A DNA stretch of 33,382 nucleotides. Source: an uncultured Acidobacteriota bacterium (GTDB lineage Bacteria; Acidobacteriota; UBA6911; RPQK01; JAJDTT01). The notes under the pieces were generated by a model. That model made no database searches. It saw only the letters and a program-made list of their open reading frames with translations, and was not told where the DNA came from. The stretch lies in the NCBI GenBank assembly GCA_951812665.1, contig CATOST010000054.1, forward strand, positions 1 to 33,382, given 5' to 3'. The position numbers and the translations under genes were made by a program. Below are positions 16,701 to 26,031 of this stretch, piece by piece. Each line of letters opens with the position of its first letter. The stretch's first letter is position 1.

Positions 16701-17279
16701 GGAGGGGTAACCGCCGCCGTAGGCGTACATTTGCTGAGCGTACCCGATCTCGGACCGCTCCTGGACGCCACCCGTGGTCAGGTAGGCCAGCTTCACCAGA
16801 TCCCGTCCTCGAATCGGCAGGTCCAGGATTTTCCTCTCCTCGATCACCGCTCCCACTTCGGCCGTGTCCGTGTCAATGATCGTCGTCTGACCCGTGACCG
16901 TCACCTGCTCGGCAATCTCACCCGGCGTCAAAGTGAAGTCGACCCGGGCCACCTGGGTCACCTCCAGACGCACACCCAGGGAGACCTGGGTCTTGAAGCC
17001 CGGGAGCTCCGCCTTCAGGTCGTACCGGCCCGGAATGAGCTTGTCGATGAGGTAGGTTCCCCGGTCGTCGGTCACCGCCAGACGCGGCACATTCGTGGCC
17101 GTGGCCGTGGCCTCGACCTCGACTCCGGGCACCACGGCGCCGGTCTGGTCCGTGACGGTCCCCAGCAGCCGGGCGTAGGTGGTCGCCTGTCCGTATACCG
17201 GTGCGGACGCCAACGCGGCGGCCAGCACCAGGAATGGAATCGCCGGACACCATTGCCTCTTCGATACCTGAGCCATCAT
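13713..17279 (-). CDS. TonB-dependent receptor with N-terminal carboxypeptidase-regulatory domain
   Basis: A 1,188-residue outer-membrane protein. The start is ATG 17279, chosen for GGAGG 5 nt upstream; the 22 codons before it are not protein-like. After a signal peptide (IPFLVLAAALASAPVYGQ) comes a CarboxypepD_reg/Cna-B-like domain at about residues 35-115 (ARLLGTVTDQTGAVVPGVEV, then GRYDLKAELPGFK). A plug region follows (VTVTGQTTIIDTD, LPIRGRDLVKLAYLTTGG), then a very long barrel ending IQLGFRFSF with the terminal Phe recognised by the BAM machinery. This Oar/SusC-like architecture is heavily expanded in Solibacter-type Acidobacteriota. Leading a run of glycan-type enzymes, it is the likely importer of their products; the ligand is not readable. 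Confidence 0.9.
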   Translation of the reverse strand: MMAQVSKRQWCPAIPFLVLAAALASAPVYGQATTYARLLGTVTDQTGAVVPGVEVEATATATNVPRLAVTDDRGTYLIDKLIPGRYDLKAELPGFKTQVSLGVRLEVTQVARVDFTLTPGEIAEQVTVTGQTTIIDTDTAEVGAVIEERKILDLPIRGRDLVKLAYLTTGGVQERSEIGYAQQMYAYGGGYPSFNGLYAHSNQITLDGANNQGYVTQRPVVQPTPETVQEFKIITNNYSAEHGRVGGAVISMLSKSGTNEFHGHTWYYFRDERLDAANFFTNRTGSGKLPVNYQIFGGSMGGPIIKDRTFFHAHYERFIDDFESVDFLTVPSAAMTGGDFSGAGASGQIPQLFNPFDVVGGERQPFANNRIPQSMMSPVYLKAMELIPPPAPNVAGATDQNYSYPNTRNSRVNKYSIRGDHHFAADDTIFARFSWQNSPETVHTGRYGVPGAELHGVSRQFQDRSHGWQTAMSWVNPMGSSLVTELSASIWSFSWLISVPLNDRNWAEDLGYDDGHLHVPYYPDGSRGPGGVPRIEPSNYTGWRGTTVSPRTDWGWSAKYSASWRKGNHYLKFGIEHSRNLDVEGNRVIAYSGGRDQFDGYASGQIRRNEAGDVTGATFGEPWADFALGLPSSVTGNNQGNSFYYTHFDMSHYNWFVNDDWKLGPDLTLNLGVRWEQPRPPYYGGTPDGGYPTDYYYCAFDYSQANGRIDPVRMMPKGFDIERFQGPTGLAMPFGNLETRGCFKAKWRYFAPRFGLAWRMFGTNRTVLRLGAGLTYDQEIGVLRGRTLLPATGTISSILPRGTERPTLFLGKRLELPTQTAVGEYRTCYLPELDWEEGQVYSYNLSLQHELFQGTKLEVAYVGNQARHIRNSLPHNVAQPEGYMQTLVGGGTRHASSATVTAGPRAWIPGDTAPRSWSGQRARRPYPQLRPNILMRPDGNMHYDSLQAKLERRFQDGLAMSMGYTWGKGMALNINGVWLDGRNSLEFERHRLKSPMRWDRTHTFYSSSIWELPFFRNADGLKKTLLGGWEATGIVTLTTGALFEVRVNRDLWNQGRRSGQRPDRIRDGSLGGGATVERWFDVSAFALPKYDSSLCGGAQYCHQAASLALGNASPWPLRYDGVPIMDFSLHKGFALGEQKSLDFRVEFFNALNTAIFNAPEGRVDRSSAGRVSSAATARQIQLGFRFSF

Positions 17280-17363
17280 TTTTTCCTCCTCTTGGCGGAC
17301 GCCAACTATTTCGGGCTGGTGCGAGGTATCGAAGCCGTCTTGCAATGGGTTGGGGCGGATTCT

Positions 17364-17406
17364 CTACCCCGAATTTGCTATAGATCGTAAAGGATGATTT
17401 ATTCAA
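17364..17406 (-). promoter_or_regulatory. Candidate promoter of the TonB receptor with TCGGGGTAG element
   Basis: On the minus strand TTGAAT (17401-17406) and TATAGC (17377-17382) are 18 bp apart. TCGGGGTAG (17364-17372) follows the -10 box by 4 nt, around the expected transcript start, leaving a leader of about 90 nt before the ATG at 17279. The TCGGGGTAG block recurs at 13529. Confidence 0.45.
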
Positions 17407-17576
17407 TCGCAATAACCAATTGGAGCGATGCAAGTTCGGGACTCCGTAACCATTTGAAAAAACACAGCTTATAAAGACTCAGCCGGAGATCGGTTGACCC
17501 ACGTTCAAGCTGAAACTTTGAATGTCGAGGCGGGAGAAAAACTGGATGACTCCGGCTGGGCGCTCACCTTATTGCG

Positions 17577-17605
17577 TTGACCCAGGTGGAAACGAGGCGT
17601 AGACT
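17577..17605 (+). promoter_or_regulatory. Candidate promoter of the PHP hydrolase gene
   Basis: TTGACC (17577-17582) and TAGACT (17600-17605) with 17-bp spacing lie 32 bp before the ATG at 17638. The 358-bp region between the two divergent genes (17280-17637) holds this promoter, the receptor's promoter and a second GTTGACCCA near 17493; no gene is seen in it. Confidence 0.45.
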
Positions 17606-17637
17606 TGCGAGTACAAATTCCACTGGGGGGTAATCAG

Positions 17638-19227
17638 ATGCCCACTCTTTCCACCACTTTCTTTTTCCGCCTGGGAGCGATCGTGGCCTTGGCTACGACC
17701 GGGATCCTGCTGCGGGACGCCCCGGACATGAACGCTTCCATCGGTGCGGGTTTCGACCCGGACGAGCGGTTTGTCCTGGAGTCCAATCTGCCCACCGGCC
17801 AGTTCTCCTTCGAGGTCCTGGAGCAGGGGAGCCGGGTTCACCTGCCCTCGCGCCTCTACTTCGCCCACGCCGACGGGCGCCCGGAAGTGCCCGTCGTGGG
17901 CCGATTCCAGAATTTCCTGGTGACCGCCACCGGCCGTGAACTCAAGACCCTTCCCGCGGGTGAGTACGACGTTTACGTCACCCGGGGCACCGAATACACC
18001 CTGGACCATCAAAAGGTCTCGATCTCCGAGGGACAGAGAACCCACCAGAAATTCACGCTGTCCCGAGTCGTGGACACCTCGGGTTTCATCTCCTCGGACT
18101 TTCACATGCATCTGACCTTTGCCATGCGGGATGGAGCGATCGTGTCCGCGGCCGAGGGGCTGGATCTGCTGACCGCCACCGATCACAACGTTCTCAAGGA
18201 CTACGCTCCTCATATTCGGGAGCTGAATCTGCAGCCGTTCTTGAGTTCGGTCGTGGGCGCCGAGATCGACACGGTCTTCGGCCACTTCAACAGCTTTCCC
18301 TTGTCGGTGAACATTTGGGCGGAGCGGACTTTCCGGCATGCCATCCGTACGCCGGGGGAGTTTCTACGTCTCGTGCTTACGGACCCGGGAGATGAGATCG
18401 TCCAGATCAACCATCCACGAGGGAATCCGCCCAAACCGAGGAGTCGATACTTCGACGCCCGGTTGAATCCCGAGACCTCAGAAATCGAGTACCCCTACTT
18501 CGAGTACGGGTTCGACCAGGTGGAGATCTTCAACGCCAAGACCGACAGGGACAGAGAGAAAAACCATTACGGCCGCACGCCCCTGGTGGACCAGAAGCTC
18601 AAGGACTGGTACAGCCTCATGAACCGGGGCATCTTCATGACGGGCGTCGCCAACACCGATGCCCACGGGTATCCTCGCGAACTTCCCGGCTATCCTCGTA
18701 ACTACGTCCTTTCGGAAACGGACAACCCCTGGGAGATCGACCCTGCGCGGGTGGTCGACGCTCTCAAGAGCAGGGCCTCCACGGCCTCCTTCGGGCCCGT
18801 GATCCGCTTTTCCGCCGGAGACGGGAGCCCCGTGGGTTCCCAGCTCGCTGCCAGGCAGGAAGGCACGGCGCTCCACATTCAGGTTCAGGCGGTCCCCTGG
18901 GTCCCGGTGGAGCGGGTCGAGTTGATCGCCAACGGCAGTCTGATTCGAACCTTCCCGGTGGAGAACCGGTCGGAGGTCGTGCGCTTTGACCAGGACGTGA
19001 CTGTCCGGCCCGAGAAGGACACCTGGTACGTGGTGCTGGCGACCTCGGATGGGAGGTGGGATGCCCCCTTTTCCCACTTCAGTTCCTTCTCCTTCACCAA
19101 CCCCATCCTCCTGGACGTGGACGGCAACGGCTACTTCGATCCGCCCGATCCGGGAGATCCCGGCACCCCTCCGGAGCCGAAAGAGGCCTTGAAACGCACC
19201 GAATCCGAGGCTTCGGATCCCACATAG
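17638..19227 (+). CDS. PHP-domain metallohydrolase (CehA/McbA-like)
   Basis: The 529-residue product starts at ATG 17638 behind a G-rich ribosome site (GGGGGG, 10 nt). Residues 9-22 form a hydrophobic leader, so export or membrane attachment is likely. Metal-binding PHP motifs appear in order: DFHMH (about 154-158), TDHN (181-184), AEID/GHFN (208-218), INHPRG (about 260) and ANTDAHG (about 350), the set found in the CehA/McbA branch. A beta-rich N-terminal domain and a C-terminal region ending in a DVDGNGYFDPPDPGDPGTPP segment, which resembles a calcium-binding DxDxNG linker, flank the core. PHP enzymes hydrolyse phosphoesters or related bonds; the substrate is unknown. Confidence 0.82.
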   Translation: MPTLSTTFFFRLGAIVALATTGILLRDAPDMNASIGAGFDPDERFVLESNLPTGQFSFEVLEQGSRVHLPSRLYFAHADGRPEVPVVGRFQNFLVTATGRELKTLPAGEYDVYVTRGTEYTLDHQKVSISEGQRTHQKFTLSRVVDTSGFISSDFHMHLTFAMRDGAIVSAAEGLDLLTATDHNVLKDYAPHIRELNLQPFLSSVVGAEIDTVFGHFNSFPLSVNIWAERTFRHAIRTPGEFLRLVLTDPGDEIVQINHPRGNPPKPRSRYFDARLNPETSEIEYPYFEYGFDQVEIFNAKTDRDREKNHYGRTPLVDQKLKDWYSLMNRGIFMTGVANTDAHGYPRELPGYPRNYVLSETDNPWEIDPARVVDALKSRASTASFGPVIRFSAGDGSPVGSQLAARQEGTALHIQVQAVPWVPVERVELIANGSLIRTFPVENRSEVVRFDQDVTVRPEKDTWYVVLATSDGRWDAPFSHFSSFSFTNPILLDVDGNGYFDPPDPGDPGTPPEPKEALKRTESEASDPT

Positions 19228-19419
19228 AGACCAGCACCAAGCCCCAGACACGACGTGTGGATCGGACCTGCATCGAGGCGAATTCGCGGGAGATCGAAGA
19301 ATCGGGCAAGAGTCTCCGGCGGGAGGCGAGTGCAGAATAAAATCGGACGGACCAAGCCACATCTGCAGGGAATCCGTCAGAGAGACGGAAACAGATCCAG
19401 AAGTCACTCCGGACGGTTT

Positions 19420-19488
19420 GGAGTCTGGTGCTTGGTGTTTGGAATTTGTTTGGGATTTGTTGCTTGGAATTTGTTATTTCGCTTCGCA
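19420..19488. repeat. TTTGG-rich dispersed repeat overlapping the sulfatase start
   Basis: A low-complexity tract of TTTGGAATTTG, TTTGGGATTTG and TGCTTGGTGTTTGG units sits in otherwise G+C-rich sequence. Reversed, it reads as the CAAATTCCAAACACCAAG type of interspersed repeat often met between genes in environmental genomes. Here it overlaps the 5' end of the sulfatase frame and encodes its hydrophobic leader. Confidence 0.6.
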
Positions 19489-21054
19489 GAAGCGTCAAGC
19501 CGTCCCAACATCATGGTCATCCTGTCCGATGACCTGGGGTTCTCCGATCTAGGTTGCTACGGTGGAGAGATCGAGACACCGAACCTGGACGGGCTGGCCC
19601 GAGGCGGCCTCCGTTTCACCCAGTTCTACAACACGGCAAGATGCTGGCCTACCCGGGCCTCCCTGCTCACCGGTTACTACGCCCAGCAGGTGGGACGCGA
19701 CGAGCTGCCGGGTGTCCCCGGCGGAAGCAAAGGCAAGCGTCCGGCCTGGGTCCGCCTGCTCCCCGAAACGCTCCGGCCCCTCGGTTACCGGTCCTACCAC
19801 TCCGGCAAGTGGCACATCGACGGGATGCCCGTGGCCAGCGGATTCGATCGATCCTACTACCTGCGCGACCAGGGACGCTTCTTCAATCCGAGGGTCCACT
19901 GGGAAGACGATCGGAAGCTGCCCCCCATCGAGCCCGGCACCGGCTACTACGCCACCACCGCCATCGCCGATCACGCCATCAAGATCCTGCAGGAACATTC
20001 CAAAGCGCACCGGGCCAAGCCCTTCTTTTACTACCTGGCGTTTACCGCACCCCACTTCCCTCTCCACGCCCTGCCCGAGGACATCTCCCGCTACCGCGAC
20101 CGGTATCGACGCGACTGGGATCAAATTCGCCGGGACCGCTGGCAGCGGATCCGGGAGATGGGCATCGTCTCCGGTCGGCTCCCCGAACGGGAACCCGACG
20201 TGGGCCCGATCCGCGAATTCCCCGGAACCCTGGAGGCGCTCGGACCCGGCGAGGTGAACCGGCCGCTTGCCTGGAGCCAACTGACCGTCAGGCAGCGTGA
20301 GTTTCAGGCGGTGAAGATGGCCATCCACGCGGCCATGATCCACCGCATGGACCGGGAGATCGGCCGGGTGCTGGACCAGCTTCGCCGCATGGACGCCTTC
20401 GAGAACACCTTGATCCTCTTCCTCTCGGACAACGGCGCCAGTTGCGAGCTCATCGTCCGCAGCGGCGGCCACGACCCGGGGGCGGAACCCGGCTCGGCCG
20501 ACACCTATCTGTGCCTGGGCCCGGGTTGGTCGACCGTCTCCAACACCCCCTTCCGACGCCACAAGATGTGGGTCCACGAGGGTGGAATCGCTACGCCGAT
20601 GATCGTGCATTGGCCCCTCGGCATCTCCTCCCGGAACGAGTTCCGACACCATGTCGGCCACGTGATCGACTTCGTTCCCACCGTCCTGGAGCTGGTCGGG
20701 CCGGCAGGCCAAAGGAGTTCGACAGGTAAGCCGGATCCCTCTCCTCCACTTCCGGGAAAGAGCCTGGTTCCGGTCTTTTCCCAGGATGGAACCGTCGCCC
20801 GAGATCACCTCTGGTGGTACCACGAGAAGAATCGGGCGGTGCGGGCCGGACGTTGGAAGCTGGTGTCGGAAGGCCCGGAGGGTCCGTGGGAGCTCTACGA
20901 CCTGGAGGCCGACCGCACCGAAACCACCGATCTGGCCATGGAGCATCCCGGCAGGGTGCGGCAGATGGAGGAGTTGTGGACACGACGGCTGAATGAGTTC
21001 CGCTCCCTGGCGCTGGAGAACCTTGCCGGCGCAGGGAAGAGGAATGAGGAATGA
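19432..21054 (+). CDS. Secreted Cys-type sulfatase
   Basis: Type I sulfatase of 540 residues as started here. The formylglycine motif is CWPTRASLLTG (Cys at about residue 71), which needs oxidation by a formylglycine-generating enzyme not seen in this window. Metal-binding residues are visible in ILSDDLG (about 30-36) and LFLSDNGASCE. Other family blocks are SGKWHIDG, TAPHFPLHA, HEGGIATPMIVHWP and the C-terminal WKLVSEGPEGPWELYDLEAD. The frame is open back to 19255, but 19255-19431 encodes Arg-rich, non-protein-like sequence. TTG 19432 is chosen because GGAG lies 8 nt upstream and VFGICLGFVAWNLLF plus FAEA makes a signal peptide. ATG 19513 would remove it. Confidence 0.85.
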   Translation: MVFGICLGFVAWNLLFRFAEASSRPNIMVILSDDLGFSDLGCYGGEIETPNLDGLARGGLRFTQFYNTARCWPTRASLLTGYYAQQVGRDELPGVPGGSKGKRPAWVRLLPETLRPLGYRSYHSGKWHIDGMPVASGFDRSYYLRDQGRFFNPRVHWEDDRKLPPIEPGTGYYATTAIADHAIKILQEHSKAHRAKPFFYYLAFTAPHFPLHALPEDISRYRDRYRRDWDQIRRDRWQRIREMGIVSGRLPEREPDVGPIREFPGTLEALGPGEVNRPLAWSQLTVRQREFQAVKMAIHAAMIHRMDREIGRVLDQLRRMDAFENTLILFLSDNGASCELIVRSGGHDPGAEPGSADTYLCLGPGWSTVSNTPFRRHKMWVHEGGIATPMIVHWPLGISSRNEFRHHVGHVIDFVPTVLELVGPAGQRSSTGKPDPSPPLPGKSLVPVFSQDGTVARDHLWWYHEKNRAVRAGRWKLVSEGPEGPWELYDLEADRTETTDLAMEHPGRVRQMEELWTRRLNEFRSLALENLAGAGKRNEE

Positions 21055-21231
21055 GAGGGGAAGAACAAGGGGAACGCCGTCGGTAGCTGGACCGCGGTCG
21101 CGGGATGGCACGGGGATTGGAGGAATCGGCGACTATAAAGATCGGCCCTCCAGTCGCCCTTCGTAGCGATTCGTCTTTTTAAGGAACTGATCGTTTGCAG
21201 ATAGTAGACTTCTCAGCCAAGGAGAGAATAG

Positions 21232-22116
21232 ATGCTGGCACTGTCACATCTACAAGCTTTGGCAAGTGGCGCTCGGGCCGTCAAGCCAGTCTCTCGGAAG
21301 CCAGTGAAGACTCGGTTCACCGTGGACGAAAGAGGCTGTATCGAATCGTTCTTTCACTCTCTTTCAACCAGAAACCTCAAGTCAAAGCGGATGAGGATCC
21401 TCCTGGCTTTGTGCAAGCTGCTTGGAAAACGCCTGGATGCTTCGAGTTGGCATCGCCTGGAGGAAGCGAACAAGATTGGCAGCGGTCTTCATTTCTTCGT
21501 GGGGAAGAGAACTGTTGAATCTGGGAATGACTGGCAACTGAAGTGCCTCGGGCTGGCCGAAGTCGAGCCTGCAGTGTTCGTCGTGGGTCTGAACCAGATC
21601 TTTTACGATCATGCGACTGCGTATTGGGTTGATCGCGTACCGCAAGACGATGAGATCATGAGGCACCTCCGTTTCAAGGAAATCCCATTCGGACAAGCTC
21701 TCTACTTGATGGATGAGAAGTGGAGGGAAGCATATGAGGCGTGGTTGAACAATGTGATCGAGAATCGTGGTGTGGATGAACCGCAACCTGGATCCGTCTT
21801 GTTCGTGACTGCGGCAATAACTCGGGAACGAGGAGACGCTATCGAGTTGGAATGGCTTGTCGATGGTGGTGTTCAAACCACCATCCCGGTCAGAGTCACC
21901 TTGCCTCGCTCGGAGTTCGTTGACTGCATCGAGTGCAGGGAATACGACGAGACACCTCACCTCTTTGCTCGAAGTTCTTGGCTTACCAAGGTGTTCGGTT
22001 CCATCGAACCTTGGGAAATCTTGGCGGACCAAGACTTGATCAAATCGATCGAACAGGGGTTGGCGGAGGTAGCAGCGGGCAATCTGATGAGCCACGAGGA
22101 CGTCTGGGGAGAATAA
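21232..22116 (+). CDS. Unrecognised 294-residue protein
   Basis: The ATG at 21232 follows AAGGAG at 7 nt, so the start is sound. No signal peptide or membrane segment is seen; a cytoplasmic protein is likely. The N-terminal 70 residues are basic and helical (RMRILLALCKLLGKRL). A middle segment is mixed (VFVVGLNQIFYDHATAYWVD, then GQALYLMDEKWREAYEAWL), and the last 25 residues (SIEQGLAEVAAGNLMSHEDV) resemble the tails of Phd/RelB-like antitoxins, a weak likeness only. Its G+C is visibly lower than its neighbours, suggesting separate origin. The stop is 2 bp before the TTG start of the esterase gene, so the two are probably translated together. Confidence 0.6.
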   Translation: MLALSHLQALASGARAVKPVSRKPVKTRFTVDERGCIESFFHSLSTRNLKSKRMRILLALCKLLGKRLDASSWHRLEEANKIGSGLHFFVGKRTVESGNDWQLKCLGLAEVEPAVFVVGLNQIFYDHATAYWVDRVPQDDEIMRHLRFKEIPFGQALYLMDEKWREAYEAWLNNVIENRGVDEPQPGSVLFVTAAITRERGDAIELEWLVDGGVQTTIPVRVTLPRSEFVDCIECREYDETPHLFARSSWLTKVFGSIEPWEILADQDLIKSIEQGLAEVAAGNLMSHEDVWGE

Positions 22117-22118
22117 AC

Positions 22119-23327
22119 TTGAGGAGTACGGTCCTTGTCGGCTTATTGGGATTCAGCCTGACTTCGCTGGTACCAGGGGAGGCCGGGAACCTGGGAAGGC
22201 TCACCTATCACCCCTGGGTCCGGGGGCCCTCCAGGCAACCGGGGCAACACCTGATGGAGATTCCGTCGGCTCTGGTTTCTGAAGACGGAGAGAAGGTGGA
22301 GTCCGCAGAGGATTGGTATGCGCGCCGGAGACCCGAGCTGGCCGAACTCTGGACCCGGATTTTGGGCAAGCTGGGTCCTACACTGGAAGATCGCCGTTGG
22401 TTCGGGGACATCACCGAAGTCAAAGTCCATAGCCGCCAGGAACGCGAGGGCTATACGCGGATCCACCTGGGGCTTCCCATCGAGGTCGATTTCTTGCAGG
22501 ACCACCTCTTGCTGCTGCCCAAGAACCAGGGAGCCGGCCCGTTTCCGGCCGTCATCGCCTGGGCCGCCACCAGCTCCAACTACGACGCCCCGGAGCAGTG
22601 GTGGGGCAGCTATCTGGCCCGGCGCGGCTTCGTGGTGCTGACGAGCCAGTCCTTCATCAAGAAGTACCGGGGAGGAAAATCGTTTCTGACGGAGGTGCAA
22701 AAGAAACTCTATTCCCGTTTCGGACACTGGCTGCCCCTGGGCAAGATGGTCCACGACGTCTCCCGGGAGGTGGAGTACCTGAATTCCCTGCCGGAGGTGG
22801 ATGCGGACCGGATCGGATTCATGGGGTTCTCCCTGAGCGCCAAGGCGGCCATCTACGTCGCCGCCTTCGTCCCCGAGATCAAGGCGACAGTCTCTTTCGA
22901 TCCGGGAGTCGCTCTCAACGGCAGAACCAACTGGTTCAAACCCTGGTACCTGGACTGGCTGAAACGGTTCCCCGCCATCCCCACACAGGACTACCCGATT
23001 CACGACCTGCGAGGCACCGTCCTGAGCCTGCTGAACCCCGACGTGAGACGGCCCGGACTCGAGCGCAATCACCACGAACTGATGGCGATGTGCGCGCCCC
23101 GGGCCTTCATGCTCATCGCCGCACGCATGGCCGACCTGCACAACGAGGGCTATTGCAACCGGGCGGCGGAAGTCTACGAAATGCTGGGAATACGGGAACG
23201 ATTCGAATACGTGCCCACCCCGGACGGACACTCCGCCAACGGACCCCACATCGATCCGGCCTGGCAGAGGTTTTTGCGCAAGTGGCTGGTGGAGGCGCCG
23301 CTTGACTTCGCCGGGTACGAAAGATGA
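22119..23327 (+). CDS. Secreted alpha/beta hydrolase (acetyl-xylan-esterase/dienelactone-hydrolase-like)
   Basis: 402 residues from TTG 22119, which has GGGGAG 9 nt upstream and produces a signal peptide (RSTVLVGLLGFSLTSLVPGE). The nucleophile elbow is GFSLS (Ser about 238), preceded by the VDADRIGFM strand. The likely catalytic His lies in PDGHSANGP (about 371), and PRAFMLIAARMAD is the strand that usually precedes the acid. WAATSSNYDAPEQWWG is the lid or oxyanion-side region. Exported esterases of this type remove acyl groups from glycans, which fits the sulfatase nearby, but the substrate is inference. Starts 2 bp after the unknown 294-residue gene. Confidence 0.78.
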   Translation: MRSTVLVGLLGFSLTSLVPGEAGNLGRLTYHPWVRGPSRQPGQHLMEIPSALVSEDGEKVESAEDWYARRRPELAELWTRILGKLGPTLEDRRWFGDITEVKVHSRQEREGYTRIHLGLPIEVDFLQDHLLLLPKNQGAGPFPAVIAWAATSSNYDAPEQWWGSYLARRGFVVLTSQSFIKKYRGGKSFLTEVQKKLYSRFGHWLPLGKMVHDVSREVEYLNSLPEVDADRIGFMGFSLSAKAAIYVAAFVPEIKATVSFDPGVALNGRTNWFKPWYLDWLKRFPAIPTQDYPIHDLRGTVLSLLNPDVRRPGLERNHHELMAMCAPRAFMLIAARMADLHNEGYCNRAAEVYEMLGIRERFEYVPTPDGHSANGPHIDPAWQRFLRKWLVEAPLDFAGYER

Positions 23328-23411
23328 AATGCGGGAAACGTCGTTCCCAATGTCATCGACTCCGCGGGGGTTGGTTCCTGGCCGGAAGTTCCCCCGCCGC
23401 GATGGAACACC

Positions 23412-26003
<2,592 letters not shown>

Positions 26004-26031
26004 CGGTGAGGATCCCAGGAGGAACACGGAG

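Noticed and set aside
14274..17390. Very long open frame on the plus strand opposite the TonB receptor
   Set aside because: It is an antisense shadow of the high-G+C receptor gene; it has no ribosome site, no signal peptide and Arg/Val/Gly/Pro-rich composition, while the minus-strand frame has clear domains.
19255..19431. Upstream extension of the sulfatase
   Set aside because: Open but Arg/Lys/Ser-rich with no signal peptide or ribosome site; treated as non-coding.
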